In this document: piece after piece, positions 15,595-23,950 of the stretch
Layout: every line of letters starts with the position of its first letter
Numbering within the stretch: the stretch's first letter is position 1
Assembly (NCBI GenBank): GCA_050012175.1
Contig: JBEKHR010000002.1
Coordinates: forward strand, 124,001 to 188,000
From: CAVROP01 sp050012175
GTDB taxonomy: Bacteria; Acidobacteriota; Terriglobia; UBA7540
Direction of reading: 5' to 3'
DNA: 64,000 nucleotides
Position numbers and translations under genes: made by a program
Notes under the pieces: generated by a model
Seen by the model: only the letters and a program-made list of their open reading frames with translations
Told to the model about the DNA's origin: nothing
The model's database searches: none

Positions 15595-17613
15595 ATGAAA
15601 TATCTTGGGGCCGGAAGTGGGGCCAAATTTCTCAGTAGGTTCTGCGGTTTCCAAAAACTGCTGGTCACTGCAGTACCTTTGCTCTTGACGCTCGAGCTAA
15701 TCCAGCCGGCCAGTTTTGCACAGTCATCTGCGCCTCGGTTCGAGGTGACGAAGTACACCATCGCGGCGGAACTCTTCCCTTCGCAACACCTCATCTCGGC
15801 GAATGTCCGCATTGATTTCCTCCCTCGTGCCGACTTCACCACGATGAGCTTCGATCTCCACAGCGGCTTGCGAGTTGACAGCGTAAAGGATGCCTCCGGC
15901 AAGGATCTCAATTTTCGGCAAGAGGGTCTCAACCTCTCTGTCGATTTCCTGAACCCCGTTCCACAGGGGAAAGCTTCTTCGATCACGGTCAAGTATGGTG
16001 GCCTCCTGGCTTCCGCCGACGGCAGTCCGGTTGAGAACCTGAAGTTAGCGTACATCGGGCCGGAGGGTAGTTATCTCCTCTATACGGGACGGTGGTTCCC
16101 CGTAAGTGAATACGGGGTGGGCCGCTTTGCTGCCACCATGCAGATCACGGTGCCTTCAGACGAAACGGTGATTGCCTCCGGTCGAGCTTCCACACCGGCG
16201 CGCGAGGCCGGCAAGGTTACGTACACCTACCAATATGATCAGCCATCGTTTCCGGGGACGGTCATTGCAGGGCACTACGTGGTCCAACCGGCGACGGCCG
16301 TGGGCGCAGACATCACTCTCTACATGAAGCCCGGCCATGAAAGCTTCGCCGCCAGTTACGGAGAAACGGCTGCCAAGATTATGGCTTTCTATTCCGACAA
16401 GTTTGGGCCTTTACCCAGCGGCCACTTGGCCATTGCGGAAATCGAAGAGGGGACCGTGGGCGGATATACGGCGCCTGGCCTGTTGGTGCTGGCCTCACGC
16501 GGCTTTTCCACTCAAGTGAACTACCGGTTGCTGGCGCACGAGATTTCCCACCAATGGTGGCGGTGTCTGGTCAGTCCTGCTTCACTCGACGACATGTTTC
16601 TGGACGAAGGGCTGGCGACCTATTCCGCCGCGCTCTACGTGCAGCAGGCCGCCGGTGACACAGCGTTTGAAGACCTCATGCGGGAAGTGGAGGTGGGAGC
16701 GCTCACCCACGAGGAGGTTGTCCCCATCGCCCAATCAGCGCGCTTGCACGAGTTCACGCCGGAATACCAGTCGATTGTTTTCCAGAAAGGCGCGATGGTG
16801 TTCCACATGTTGCGCTGGATTGTGGGTGACGAGGCGTTTTTCAAGACGTTGCAGGCCATGAGCCAGCAGTATGCCTGGAAGTCAATTTCCACGGACGAGT
16901 TTCAAAAGTTGGCGGAGAACGCTTCCAAGCAGAACCTGACGTACTTTTTCGCGCAATGGGTGAGCTCGACCGGCGTCCCGCAATTCAAGCGGACATGGGC
17001 TGTTTACAGAACTGCGAAAGGCTATCAGGTGATGGGCAAGATCACGCAGGACCTGGACCTGTTCCGCATGCCCGTCGAGGTCCGCGTCATTACCGAAGGC
17101 ACAAAGCCTGTGAACGACCGCGTGGATATGGTGGGCACTACTGCGGATTTCACGGTGAACACGCGTACCAGGCCGCTGCGCGTCCTGGTCGATCCGGCCA
17201 GCCGGATACTTAAATACGACGAAAATATCAAGACCCAGGTCGAAATGGCGCGCGGCGACCAACTTTCCCAGGAGCAAGCTTACCTGGAGGCTGTCAAACA
17301 GTATCAGGCGGTCCTTGAACTCAACAAAAACAGCTCGCTCGCTCACTACCGAATAGGTGAGATCTTCTTCAAGTTGCGGAACTACACCGCGTCGATGGAG
17401 GAGTTTCGGCGCGCCCTGGATGGGGATATGGACCCGAAGTGGCTCGAAGTGTGGAGTCACCTGAAGCTGGGAGAAATCTTCGACGTAACAGGACAGCGCG
17501 ACCGGGCACTTAATGAATACCAGCGCGCCTTGCAGACCAACGACAACACGCAGGGCGCCCTGGACGAGGCCAACCGGTACGTCAAGAAGCCTTACACCCA
17601 AGAAACAAAATAG
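15595..17613 (+). CDS. Secreted M1-family metallopeptidase with C-terminal TPR
   Basis: 672 aa. An N-terminal signal sequence (hydrophobic LLVTAVPLLLTLELI, cleavage near SFAQSS) leads to an aminopeptidase N-like beta domain. The gluzincin site is HEISHQWW (about residues 315-322) with the third zinc ligand in DEGLATYSA. The GAMEN-like position is less conserved (EIEEGTVGGYTAPG). The last 120 residues contain TPR-like repeats (YLEAVKQYQAVLELNKNSSLAHYR). A periplasmic or extracellular peptidase is likely; the substrate is unknown. A second, longer M1 protein is at 42803. Confidence 0.9.
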   Translation: MKYLGAGSGAKFLSRFCGFQKLLVTAVPLLLTLELIQPASFAQSSAPRFEVTKYTIAAELFPSQHLISANVRIDFLPRADFTTMSFDLHSGLRVDSVKDASGKDLNFRQEGLNLSVDFLNPVPQGKASSITVKYGGLLASADGSPVENLKLAYIGPEGSYLLYTGRWFPVSEYGVGRFAATMQITVPSDETVIASGRASTPAREAGKVTYTYQYDQPSFPGTVIAGHYVVQPATAVGADITLYMKPGHESFAASYGETAAKIMAFYSDKFGPLPSGHLAIAEIEEGTVGGYTAPGLLVLASRGFSTQVNYRLLAHEISHQWWRCLVSPASLDDMFLDEGLATYSAALYVQQAAGDTAFEDLMREVEVGALTHEEVVPIAQSARLHEFTPEYQSIVFQKGAMVFHMLRWIVGDEAFFKTLQAMSQQYAWKSISTDEFQKLAENASKQNLTYFFAQWVSSTGVPQFKRTWAVYRTAKGYQVMGKITQDLDLFRMPVEVRVITEGTKPVNDRVDMVGTTADFTVNTRTRPLRVLVDPASRILKYDENIKTQVEMARGDQLSQEQAYLEAVKQYQAVLELNKNSSLAHYRIGEIFFKLRNYTASMEEFRRALDGDMDPKWLEVWSHLKLGEIFDVTGQRDRALNEYQRALQTNDNTQGALDEANRYVKKPYTQETK

Positions 17614-17664
17614 GCCAGTTGAAGGTGGAAGCGTTTGGCAGGCATAAGATTCCGATATCGACTG

Positions 17665-18807
17665 TCAGAGGCTAATACTTCCGTGTTTCAATCCCGTGAG
17701 CCTGGGTGAAGTGATCCCCCGATGTTGGACAAGAACCTTGAAGATGTTCCCCATCCCTTCAGGATGAATCAGCCGTTTTAGTTTCAGCCTGGCTTTGAGG
17801 TTTTCCACCTCGCTCGCGCCCGGTTCGTAAAGGTCCGCGAATTCGTTCCCTTCACCCAACGCCAGGAGGAATCTCTGTTGGCTGGTGAAGCCCGTGAGTT
17901 CCAGTCCCGCATCCTTTCCTGTGTCGATCAAGGCGCTGAAGTTCACATGCGCGGTCAAGTCGAATTCTCCGGGGGCGCTGAAGAAGTCCTCCGATGGCAA
18001 GTGACCGCGGTAGGCAAGCAAGGTCCCCTGAGGCCGGTCCTCTACGTAGAGGTATTTGGCCAAGTCGCCGTAATCAACCGTGATAACAAAGCCCCGGATG
18101 AGTTTCTCGGCAACCGACCGCATCCATTGGGTGGCTATCAGGTTCACCTCCACGCGACAGCCTTCTTCAAGCGGGTTGGGGTAACCCGCCACCGCAGCGG
18201 CAATAGCCGGGTTGCGGATGGGGCCGAGCTTCTCACAGAGTTCGTCGCCTTGGGCGGCAACGTAAACTTCCCTCAGATGCCCGCCTGCCCTGGTGACCAC
18301 GGCAACCGGAAAGGCATCAACCAGCTCGTTTGAAAAAAAGCATCCGGTGATGGGCGCAAGCTGCTCGAGGTTCTCGAGGAGGCGGACCGTTCCTTCAAGA
18401 CCTTCTTCCGCCAGCCGCTCCCTGACGCGAGCACATTGCCTTGGGCCGGGCTCGATCGCCGCGTAGTCGAGCGCCGAAGCGAAATCCGGCAGGACGCACT
18501 TCACCCAGTCGAGGAAATCCCGCGCAAAGAGCCCGCGCCCTGCGCCCATCTCAACCCACGAGAACCGCGAGGGACGAACAAGCATTTCCCACATCTCGGC
18601 TGCTTGGCGGGCGACCAAGCGAGCGAAAATGGGGTGGAGGTCCGGGCTGGTGAAGTAATCACCCCCGACGCCGGTGCGGTCTCGCCCTTGTGTGTAATAC
18701 CCGTACTGCGGATGATAAAGGCACAACGCCATGAAGCGCTCAAAGGTAATAGCGCCCGTGCGCCGCAGGGTATCGAGAAGCAGCCCTTTCAGAGGTGTGT
18801 CACTCAA
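17665..18807 (-). CDS. SAM-dependent methyltransferase, NDUFAF7/MidA family (COG1565)
   Basis: 380 aa. The N-terminal ITFERFMALCLYHPQYGYY and GGDYFTSPDLHPIFARLVARQ are family hallmarks; WVEMGAGRGLFARDFL is the SAM-binding motif I; the acidic FFSNELVDAFPV follows. The mitochondrial member NDUFAF7 methylates an arginine of a complex I subunit during assembly. The bacterial role is not settled. nuoB occurs 45 kb away in this window, not adjacent. It is the last gene of a minus-strand run after the macrodomain and HExxH genes, 12 bp from the latter. Confidence 0.9.
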   Translation of the reverse strand: MSDTPLKGLLLDTLRRTGAITFERFMALCLYHPQYGYYTQGRDRTGVGGDYFTSPDLHPIFARLVARQAAEMWEMLVRPSRFSWVEMGAGRGLFARDFLDWVKCVLPDFASALDYAAIEPGPRQCARVRERLAEEGLEGTVRLLENLEQLAPITGCFFSNELVDAFPVAVVTRAGGHLREVYVAAQGDELCEKLGPIRNPAIAAAVAGYPNPLEEGCRVEVNLIATQWMRSVAEKLIRGFVITVDYGDLAKYLYVEDRPQGTLLAYRGHLPSEDFFSAPGEFDLTAHVNFSALIDTGKDAGLELTGFTSQQRFLLALGEGNEFADLYEPGASEVENLKARLKLKRLIHPEGMGNIFKVLVQHRGITSPRLTGLKHGSISL

Positions 18808-18819
18808 GGAGAAGTTGCA

Positions 18820-20139
18820 TCAGTGCGGCCGGTTTTCCGGCTTCAACACGTAATCACCTGCGCGGTCGCCTGGAACGAGCACCCAGCCCTTTTGCGGAAC
18901 CAGCGTCCAGCCCTCGCCTCGGAGGGGCTGAGCACTCAAGTTATGGGGTGCGGGCACCTGCAGCCGCACAATCAGCCCAGCTTTCCGTACCATCAGGACT
19001 CCGCCCGGGGCGTCGAGTGTTCCCCAATCGTCGGTAACGCGCGAAGACAAGTAGATGGTGTTCGAATCATCGAGAGGCACAACTTCGTTTGGATCAAACC
19101 CATAGTTGAAGGTTTTTCCCAGCGGGAGAATGAGCAGGGGACCTGCAAGGAAATTGGCGCGAAATTTCGCCAGGCGCTCACGGAAAGCATTTTCGCGCTC
19201 CGTCTCTGTTGCGATCACGAAGTCACCGTGATAGGCGTGAGCCCTTTCGAGCGCCTGGTCGGCCGAGACGGCCACAGGCCCAAGTTTGTAGGCGGCCCGG
19301 ATCAGCGCCGCAAAGTCGGGGTCCGTCTTCACCCGAGAGCGCCACTCCATACCGGAGGAATCGAGCAGCGCGCCGTAGGCAGGACCGGAAACGTAAGCAA
19401 AGCTCCGCGCCAGGGTCAACTGCCCACGCGCCTGCCGCAGACCGCATGCCGCTACCACGACCATTTCGGAGATCGATCGCGTGCTGAGCCTCACTCCCGT
19501 GTATTCGGCAAGCCCTTCATTCATTTCCAACCCGCGTTCTTCCTCGGCGGCCTTTGGGAAGAGCGACTGGCGGTAAGCACGGAAGGCCAGGGCATCATCC
19601 AGAGACTGCTTTCGCTGCGCCCCGTTTTCTTCCAAGGCGACTTCGAGCGCTCTCCACTCTAACAGCAGCCAGACGCGCCCGTCCCGCGATTCGAGGTGCG
19701 CGTTGGCAGGGCTGCTAGCCTTCATGCCCGGGTCATCCTGGATGCGATGAAAGCACTCGTGCATCATCAGCCGCGCTCGGCGGTCTGGGTCTTCCGGCAG
19801 GGGCCAGGCTATCATCGTCCAGTGCACTCCCCCCCAATCCATTGCCGTGTTCGCAACGATCACGTCCGGGGGTAACTTCCCCACAAAGACTTTTCCGCTT
19901 CTCGCCAGCCGCCCCGCGGTGTCGGCCTGGTTCGCGACCGCCTCGTGGCTCTCCGGATCAACCAGGATCATCGCGCCGTAGATTGGCACACCCCAAAGAC
20001 GGCCATCATCCTGGCGTGAGATGGCCTGGGCCTCCTCGAAATACCGTGCGGCACGCTCCGCATCGACGGTGGGCTTCGCAGCGGGCGCGGCGGCAACGAT
20101 CCCCGCGCTGAGGACTGCCAGGATGAAAGCTCCCTTCAA
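18820..20139 (-). CDS. Secreted HExxH metallopeptidase-like hypothetical protein
   Basis: 439 aa. A signal peptide (MKGAFILAVLSAGIVAAAPA) is followed by a largely alpha-helical body. Residues 127-131 are HECFH (LMMHECFHRIQ) and NEGLAEY at about 207-213 supplies a plausible third zinc ligand, as in gluzincins. The C-terminal part is beta-rich. I do not recognise a named family. The neighbours are a macrodomain gene 16 bp upstream and an NDUFAF7 homologue 12 bp downstream, so the three are probably one transcript. Confidence 0.75.
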   Translation of the reverse strand: MKGAFILAVLSAGIVAAAPAAKPTVDAERAARYFEEAQAISRQDDGRLWGVPIYGAMILVDPESHEAVANQADTAGRLARSGKVFVGKLPPDVIVANTAMDWGGVHWTMIAWPLPEDPDRRARLMMHECFHRIQDDPGMKASSPANAHLESRDGRVWLLLEWRALEVALEENGAQRKQSLDDALAFRAYRQSLFPKAAEEERGLEMNEGLAEYTGVRLSTRSISEMVVVAACGLRQARGQLTLARSFAYVSGPAYGALLDSSGMEWRSRVKTDPDFAALIRAAYKLGPVAVSADQALERAHAYHGDFVIATETERENAFRERLAKFRANFLAGPLLILPLGKTFNYGFDPNEVVPLDDSNTIYLSSRVTDDWGTLDAPGGVLMVRKAGLIVRLQVPAPHNLSAQPLRGEGWTLVPQKGWVLVPGDRAGDYVLKPENRPH

Positions 20140-20155
20140 CGGACTCCCTCCGATT

Positions 20156-20689
20156 TCATGGGGTCTTCGCTACCGGCCGACCGGTTAGCTGCTGGTACGT
20201 TTCCTCAAACACTTTGAGCGTCGTATCATCGTAAAGGACGAAGTGGATTTTTTCCAGACTGGTGCGCATCTTGATGTGCTCCAGGACCACCTTCAGCATA
20301 ATCTGCGCGCACTGTTCGGCTGGGAACCCTGCTGCGCCGGTTCCCAGCGCCGGCAGCGCCAGGCTTTTGATCGTCTTCTCTTCGGTGCGAAAGAGAGTCT
20401 GTCTCGTCGCAAGCCGTATTGATTCCGCTGTCGCCTTCTCACCGGGTCGCATAGTTGCGGCGTGAATCACATAAAGCGCCCTGAGGTTGCCGGCCGTCGT
20501 AACTGCGGTGGCGCCCAAGCGGATGGGGGCGAGGCGTTCGCACTCTTCCTGGATCCGCTCCCCGCCCTTGCGCCGTACGGCTCCCGCGACCCCGGATCCC
20601 ATGGCCAGATCCGTATTCGCTGGGTTGACGATCGCCTCAACCGCCATGTCAGTGATGTCGGCTTTAGAGATGTAGATTTTCGTTGGCAT
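20156..20689 (-). CDS. Macrodomain protein (ADP-ribose/O-acetyl-ADP-ribose hydrolase type)
   Basis: 177 aa, one macrodomain. ITDMAVEAIVNPANTDLAMGSGVAGAVRRKGG contains the adenine-contacting Asp, the catalytic-loop NPAN and the GSGVAGAI-like loop; LALPALGTGAAGFP is the second phosphate-binding loop. Such proteins remove ADP-ribose or deacetylate O-acetyl-ADP-ribose. The G-S-G-V-A loop fits the MacroD/YmdB-like or TARG-like classes; which one cannot be decided here. First gene of a minus-strand trio. Confidence 0.9.
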   Translation of the reverse strand: MPTKIYISKADITDMAVEAIVNPANTDLAMGSGVAGAVRRKGGERIQEECERLAPIRLGATAVTTAGNLRALYVIHAATMRPGEKATAESIRLATRQTLFRTEEKTIKSLALPALGTGAAGFPAEQCAQIMLKVVLEHIKMRTSLEKIHFVLYDDTTLKVFEETYQQLTGRPVAKTP

Positions 20690-20853
20690 TTTGGACCTTC
20701 AGTTCCGTGAGACTCCGGAACAAAGATAGCGCACCGTCTGTCGCGGCGTGACATCAAGCGTAAGGATAGCTGACGGCTGGGCGCTTGGCTAGCGGCAAAT
20801 GCGGCACGTTGAGCCCCGGCTGAAGGTAATCGGGTAATTCACGGTGTAAGTCT

Positions 20854-20912
20854 TGTAGGGAGGCTCTACCCTTCCGCTGTCGCGGCCTCAGGCCGTACGC
20901 GGCCGCCCCTAC
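20854..20912. repeat. GC palindrome of the GTAGGG...CCCTAC family
   Basis: GTAGGG at 20854 pairs with CCCTAC at 20907-20912; an inner GCGGCCTCAGGCCG hairpin is present. Its right end supplies the stop codon (TAG on the minus strand) of the amidotransferase gene. The region 20690-20853 has no other recognisable feature. Confidence 0.75.
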
Positions 20913-21622
20913 CTGGGTTGCGCGGCCAGCTCGCGGCACTTGGCAACGAACTTCTCAAATAGCTTGCGCGGCTCGGGTTGGTCAACCATCTCTTCCGGAT
21001 GCCACTGAACGGCTATCAGGAACGGATAGGCATCGGCGGATTCCACCGCCTCCACCAGTCCATCCTCGGAATGAGCCGTCACTTTGAGTCCCCGCCCCAG
21101 ACGCTTGATGGCCTGGCGGTGCAGGCTGTTCACACGGCAACTACCCTTGAACGTCTCCGCCAGCCGCGATTCGGGATCAGTCAGGGTGACGACGTGAGTC
21201 GGCTCGGGGCGTGGTGCGGACTGCATGTGTTCACGCTCGACCGGAGCTTCCGAGTTCAAGTCCTGGTAGAGCGTTCCGCCGAACTTCACGTTGATCATCT
21301 GGATGCCGCGGCAGATGCCCAGGATCGGCAGCCGGTGACGGTGCGCCCGATCAAACAGCTCAAATTCAAAGGCATCCCGTTTCGCGTCAATCTGAAAGAG
21401 GCCTGGATATTTGACCGCTTCCTCATAATACTTGGGGTTGATGTCCTTCCCGCCGGTAAATAGCACCCCATCGTAGCCTTTGATGTTGGGGATGGAAGGG
21501 TGGGAGGGCGAGACCACCTCAACCTCCTCCGGCTTCACCCCAACGGCGAGGAGCGCCTTGTAGTATGGGGATTCGGAGCCTTTGGTTTTTTCCTTGTCGG
21601 AAACAGAAATTGCAATCTTCAT
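20909..21622 (-). CDS. Class-I glutamine amidotransferase, peptidase C26 family (PuuD-like)
   Basis: 237 aa. Catalytic Cys in GICRGIQM (about residue 100), and His/Glu in VQWHPEEM near residues 208-212 form the triad. DGVLFTGGKDINPKYY is the family oxyanion-region motif. Family members hydrolyse gamma-glutamyl-gamma-aminobutyrate or similar gamma-glutamyl amides. The exact substrate is unknown as no polyamine genes are nearby. The C-terminus (AAQPR, stop) runs into a GTAGGG palindrome. Confidence 0.88.
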   Translation of the reverse strand: MKIAISVSDKEKTKGSESPYYKALLAVGVKPEEVEVVSPSHPSIPNIKGYDGVLFTGGKDINPKYYEEAVKYPGLFQIDAKRDAFEFELFDRAHRHRLPILGICRGIQMINVKFGGTLYQDLNSEAPVEREHMQSAPRPEPTHVVTLTDPESRLAETFKGSCRVNSLHRQAIKRLGRGLKVTAHSEDGLVEAVESADAYPFLIAVQWHPEEMVDQPEPRKLFEKFVAKCRELAAQPR

Positions 21623-21786
21623 CTCCGCGTCTCCTTCCGATCCCTAGCAGACCAGCGTTGACCTGTCTGACCAATTTACATCAGGATGGCCGCAGGTGGA
21701 AACCCTGGCGGAACAATTTTTCCTGCCGGTGGGGGTGGGGCGCGAGCGGAAGATTGGGCGATTGTTTACTTGACGCAGGAGGTGTG

Positions 21787-21966
21787 CTAAGGTTTGTTAA
21801 CTGGCTTGCGGCCAGCTTGCGCGAGTTTTTTGTCAATCGCTTCCCGCAAGACTTTATCTCTTTCAGGAGCGACAATGAAGTAATCGAAAAGGTCTGTTAC
21901 TACCTTTAGCGTCCAATCTGCTTCTTCCCGCCCTACGTTGATGATCTGGGCTTGATCGTTTTCCAT
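21787..21966 (-). CDS. Small hypothetical protein (59 aa)
   Basis: 59 aa from ATG 21966. It reads as a well-folded small helical protein: MENDQAQIINVGREEADW, then LKVVTDLFDYFIVAPERD and a basic helix ending QAGRKPVNKP. Codon use and composition look coding, but I recognise no family. It is divergent to a doubtful plus-strand ORF that starts at the same point. The region 21623-21786 between it and the amidotransferase shows no other gene. Confidence 0.5.
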   Translation of the reverse strand: MENDQAQIINVGREEADWTLKVVTDLFDYFIVAPERDKVLREAIDKKLAQAGRKPVNKP

Positions 21967-22268
21967 TGTGTGGGCAGCAAAATCCCCTATTTCACGTAAG
22001 TAATGCCTGGACTGTTGGGCTGTTTAATGAGGAGAACAATAACGAACACCGACACAAAATATGGTTCCCAGTTACAACTGAACCTGACGGTTTCCTAAAC
22101 GTACCGAATAGCGATCCTGAGCAATTTGGATTTCACGAGGCTTGGCAATTCGGTGTCTTGCCGGGCCGTCCCGAGAATCGCTGGAGAGTACACGGAATTT
22201 TAATTGACGACACCTTCTTCATTGTGTGGCTTGACCCAAAGCACGAATTGTACCATCACGACAATTGA
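21966..22268 (+). pseudogene. Possible C-terminal remnant of a hypothetical protein
   Basis: The open frame encodes 100 aa from a TTG. The second half (WRVHGILIDDTFFIVWLDPKHELY) looks like the end of a folded protein domain, but the beginning lacks a good start, and an ATG with AGGAG-like sequence at 22027 opens a different frame that stops after 23 codons. A frameshifted or truncated gene is the simplest explanation. Family not recognised. Confidence 0.35.
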
Positions 22269-22346
22269 ATTAAATACAGCTTCGCAGCAAGTTTGCGTCA
22301 GCTCTTAGCCTGTTTGCGTAAAGTACATACTTCCGGAAGATTGCTC

Positions 22347-22375
22347 TTGACTTTCGCTTTTTGTTCGCCTATCAT
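22347..22375 (+). promoter_or_regulatory. Sigma-70-type promoter for the PolB2 cassette
   Basis: TTGACT (22347-22352), 17-nt spacer, TATCAT (22370-22375). Predicted start of transcription is near 22382, leaving about 85 nt of leader before ATG 22467. Confidence 0.6.
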
Positions 22376-22466
22376 TGAAGCGCTCGAAAAGACCCGGCGC
22401 CGTGCTCAGGCGCGGCGCTCCGTGGCCTCTGGAGATTGGGGAAAGGATTGGACCTGGAGTTTGCCG

Positions 22467-23399
22467 ATGGCAGAGGAAGGATTGTTATCTTCGGAATCGC
22501 AGGGCGACCTGTTCCGCTCGGGGCAAGAGCCCGCTGCGACAGGGGCGCTGGCGAAACCTGTAAGCACCGGCACTCGAGCTCTTCATTACGAGCCCGTCAA
22601 ATTCATCAACAGCGAGGGCAGGGCAAACCTGGCGCTGGCGCGAAAAGCCGCAGAGTCGAAAATCGGATCTGCTTTACAGCCGGCTGCAGATACGAGGGCG
22701 ACGCATGGCGGAGTAAATCCGCCTCTACGTGGCGATGTGAAATCGCCGCTACAGGGCGAGGCGAAATCGCCACCCCATAGGCCGTGGACGCTGCCGCCGC
22801 AAGGTCTGGCGGTCTTCCATGGCGATAAGGACACGGCGCGGCTCAGCCACTATTTTTTGCCGCGCCTGCTGCTTCAGGGGAAACGAGTTCTGATGCTGGA
22901 CGGCGCCAACTGTGCCGATCCGCGCCTGCTGGAGCGCCTGGCTCGCCAGCGCCGCGTGCCCTTCGAGCAATTCAGCCGGCAAATCCAGATTGCCCGCGCC
23001 TTCACCTGTTTCCAGCTTACCGAACTGATTGCGCGCGTACCGCGGCTTTTAACGGACTTTCCCGCTGAGCTGCTGATCGTCACGGCATTTCCCGAGCTCT
23101 ACTACGACGAAGATGTGCGCGACTGGAACGCGCGGGTAGCGTTCGAACAGGCGCTGGCGGATTTACAGCGTTTGGCGCGTAGCGGTGATTTTACCCGTAG
23201 GGGCACGCCATGGCGTGCCCCTACCGTGGCGGTGTTTTCCTCGGCCACCACGTTCATGCCCTCTCCAGCACGTAGACGGTTTTTTGAAAAGGTCTGCGCG
23301 GCAGGATCGGAGGTCTGGCAGTTCAATTCGAACGCAGAGGGAAAACTTGGGCTGGTGTGCAGCAAACGCATAGTCCCTCGGAATTCGCTGTCATCCTGA
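22467..23399 (+). CDS. RecA-fold protein lacking Walker motifs, PolB2-associated
   Basis: 310 aa from ATG 22467; the frame is open back to TTG 22293, but a good promoter lies between. Residues from about 110 onward follow the RecA core strand order: LAVFHGDKDTARLSHYFLPR where the P-loop should be, KRVLMLDGANCADPRLLERLA, QIQIARAFTCFQL, and AELLIVTAFPEL at the Walker B position. Both the GK(S/T) and the Walker B Asp are missing, so ATP hydrolysis is unlikely. Association with a small protein and a divergent polymerase recalls ImuA of bacterial mutasomes and RecA/RadA-like partners of archaeal PolB2. Palindromic repeats are inserted in frame at about 22700-22785 and 23205-23227. Confidence 0.7.
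   Translation: MAEEGLLSSESQGDLFRSGQEPAATGALAKPVSTGTRALHYEPVKFINSEGRANLALARKAAESKIGSALQPAADTRATHGGVNPPLRGDVKSPLQGEAKSPPHRPWTLPPQGLAVFHGDKDTARLSHYFLPRLLLQGKRVLMLDGANCADPRLLERLARQRRVPFEQFSRQIQIARAFTCFQLTELIARVPRLLTDFPAELLIVTAFPELYYDEDVRDWNARVAFEQALADLQRLARSGDFTRRGTPWRAPTVAVFSSATTFMPSPARRRFFEKVCAAGSEVWQFNSNAEGKLGLVCSKRIVPRNSLSS
22698..22782. repeat. Three in-frame GC palindromes in the RecA-like gene
   Basis: GGCGGAGTAAATCCGCC, GGCGATGTGAAATCGCC and GGCGAGGCGAAATCGCC follow one another with CTAC-type linkers. They encode Gly/Pro/Lys-rich low-complexity residues. A related unit, GGCGAGGTACACTCGCC, is in the element at 46787-46910. Confidence 0.8.
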
Positions 23400-23406
23400 G
23401 GAAGTG

Positions 23407-23482
23407 ACCCCTCACCCGGCCCGCGACGGCTGGTGAAAGCGCCGTCGCGGTCCACCCTCTCCCCTTGGGAGAGGGCCTGGAG
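23407..23482. repeat. REP-like palindromic repeat, copy 1
   Basis: CCCCTCACCCGGCCC, an inner GACGGC/GCCGTC stem, GGTCCACCCTCTCCCC and a GGGAGAGGG closing arm. Closely related copy at 45317-45395. Confidence 0.8.
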
Positions 23483-23528
23483 TTTCTACATTTTTCACGC
23501 GGCAGGAATCTGAACGGGGGCACGTTGG

Positions 23529-23594
23529 GATGGCGGGCCAATCATTCAATGAAGCAATGACTCAATGACTCAATGATCCAATGATTCAATTGCA
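23529..23594. repeat. Heptamer array, CAATGA/ATTCAATGA type
   Basis: Nine degenerate units (TCAATGA, CAATGAT, TTCAATG) that end about 9 nt before the ATG of the next gene. Related words appear inverted at 54907-54950. Confidence 0.85.
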
Positions 23595-23602
23595 GGTGAT
23601 TT

Positions 23603-23950
23603 ATGGGTCGGACGGTTTCAACGTTTAGGGATTTGATCGAGCAGGAACTCCAGAACTGGGAGCGGGTGTTTGGCCGGGCGCTGCGGCAGGAGGAGCGGGT
23701 GTACTTCGAGGCGATGTTCAACCGCGTGCGCCTTTACATCCAGGCCTGCACCTACGAGTTTCCCGTGCACGCCATGGATGCGATCAACGTGGCAGTAGGG
23801 CTTGACCACGAGATTCGTTTGCGCGCCCTCGAAGCGCGCTTGGGGATTAACCTCGATGCTCAGTGGATGGATTCTCGACCTCTACCCCTGCCCCGAGGGA
23901 ATGGTGCTGTGGCTGGTGGAGCCGGACCGGAAACGCCGCCGGCTGATTGA
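23603..23950 (+). CDS. Small helical protein of the PolB2 cassette
   Basis: 115 aa from ATG 23603, preceded by AGGTGA. About 80 residues are predicted helical (FRDLIEQELQNWERVFGRAL, FEAMFNRVRLYIQACTYEF, MDAINVAVGLDHEIRLRALE). The last 30 residues overlap the polymerase gene in another frame and look like low-complexity read-through. No named family. Its place between the RecA-like gene and the polymerase, with a 95-bp overlap with the latter, suggests it works in the same complex. Confidence 0.7.
   Translation: MGRTVSTFRDLIEQELQNWERVFGRALRQEERVYFEAMFNRVRLYIQACTYEFPVHAMDAINVAVGLDHEIRLRALEARLGINLDAQWMDSRPLPLPRGNGAVAGGAGPETPPAD

Noticed and set aside
18436..19662. 408-aa plus-strand open frame
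   Set aside because: It lies antisense to the methyltransferase and HExxH genes, has unlikely composition and no recognisable domain, while the minus strand has a signal peptide and motifs.
22320..22400. LexA operator controlling the PolB2 cassette
   Set aside because: No GAAC-N4-GTTC or CTG-N10-CAG palindrome could be found at the promoter, so SOS control is not claimed.
22293..22466. Longer N-terminus for the RecA-like protein from TTG 22293
   Set aside because: A well-formed promoter sits inside this segment and the translated sequence is basic and non-conserved in style.
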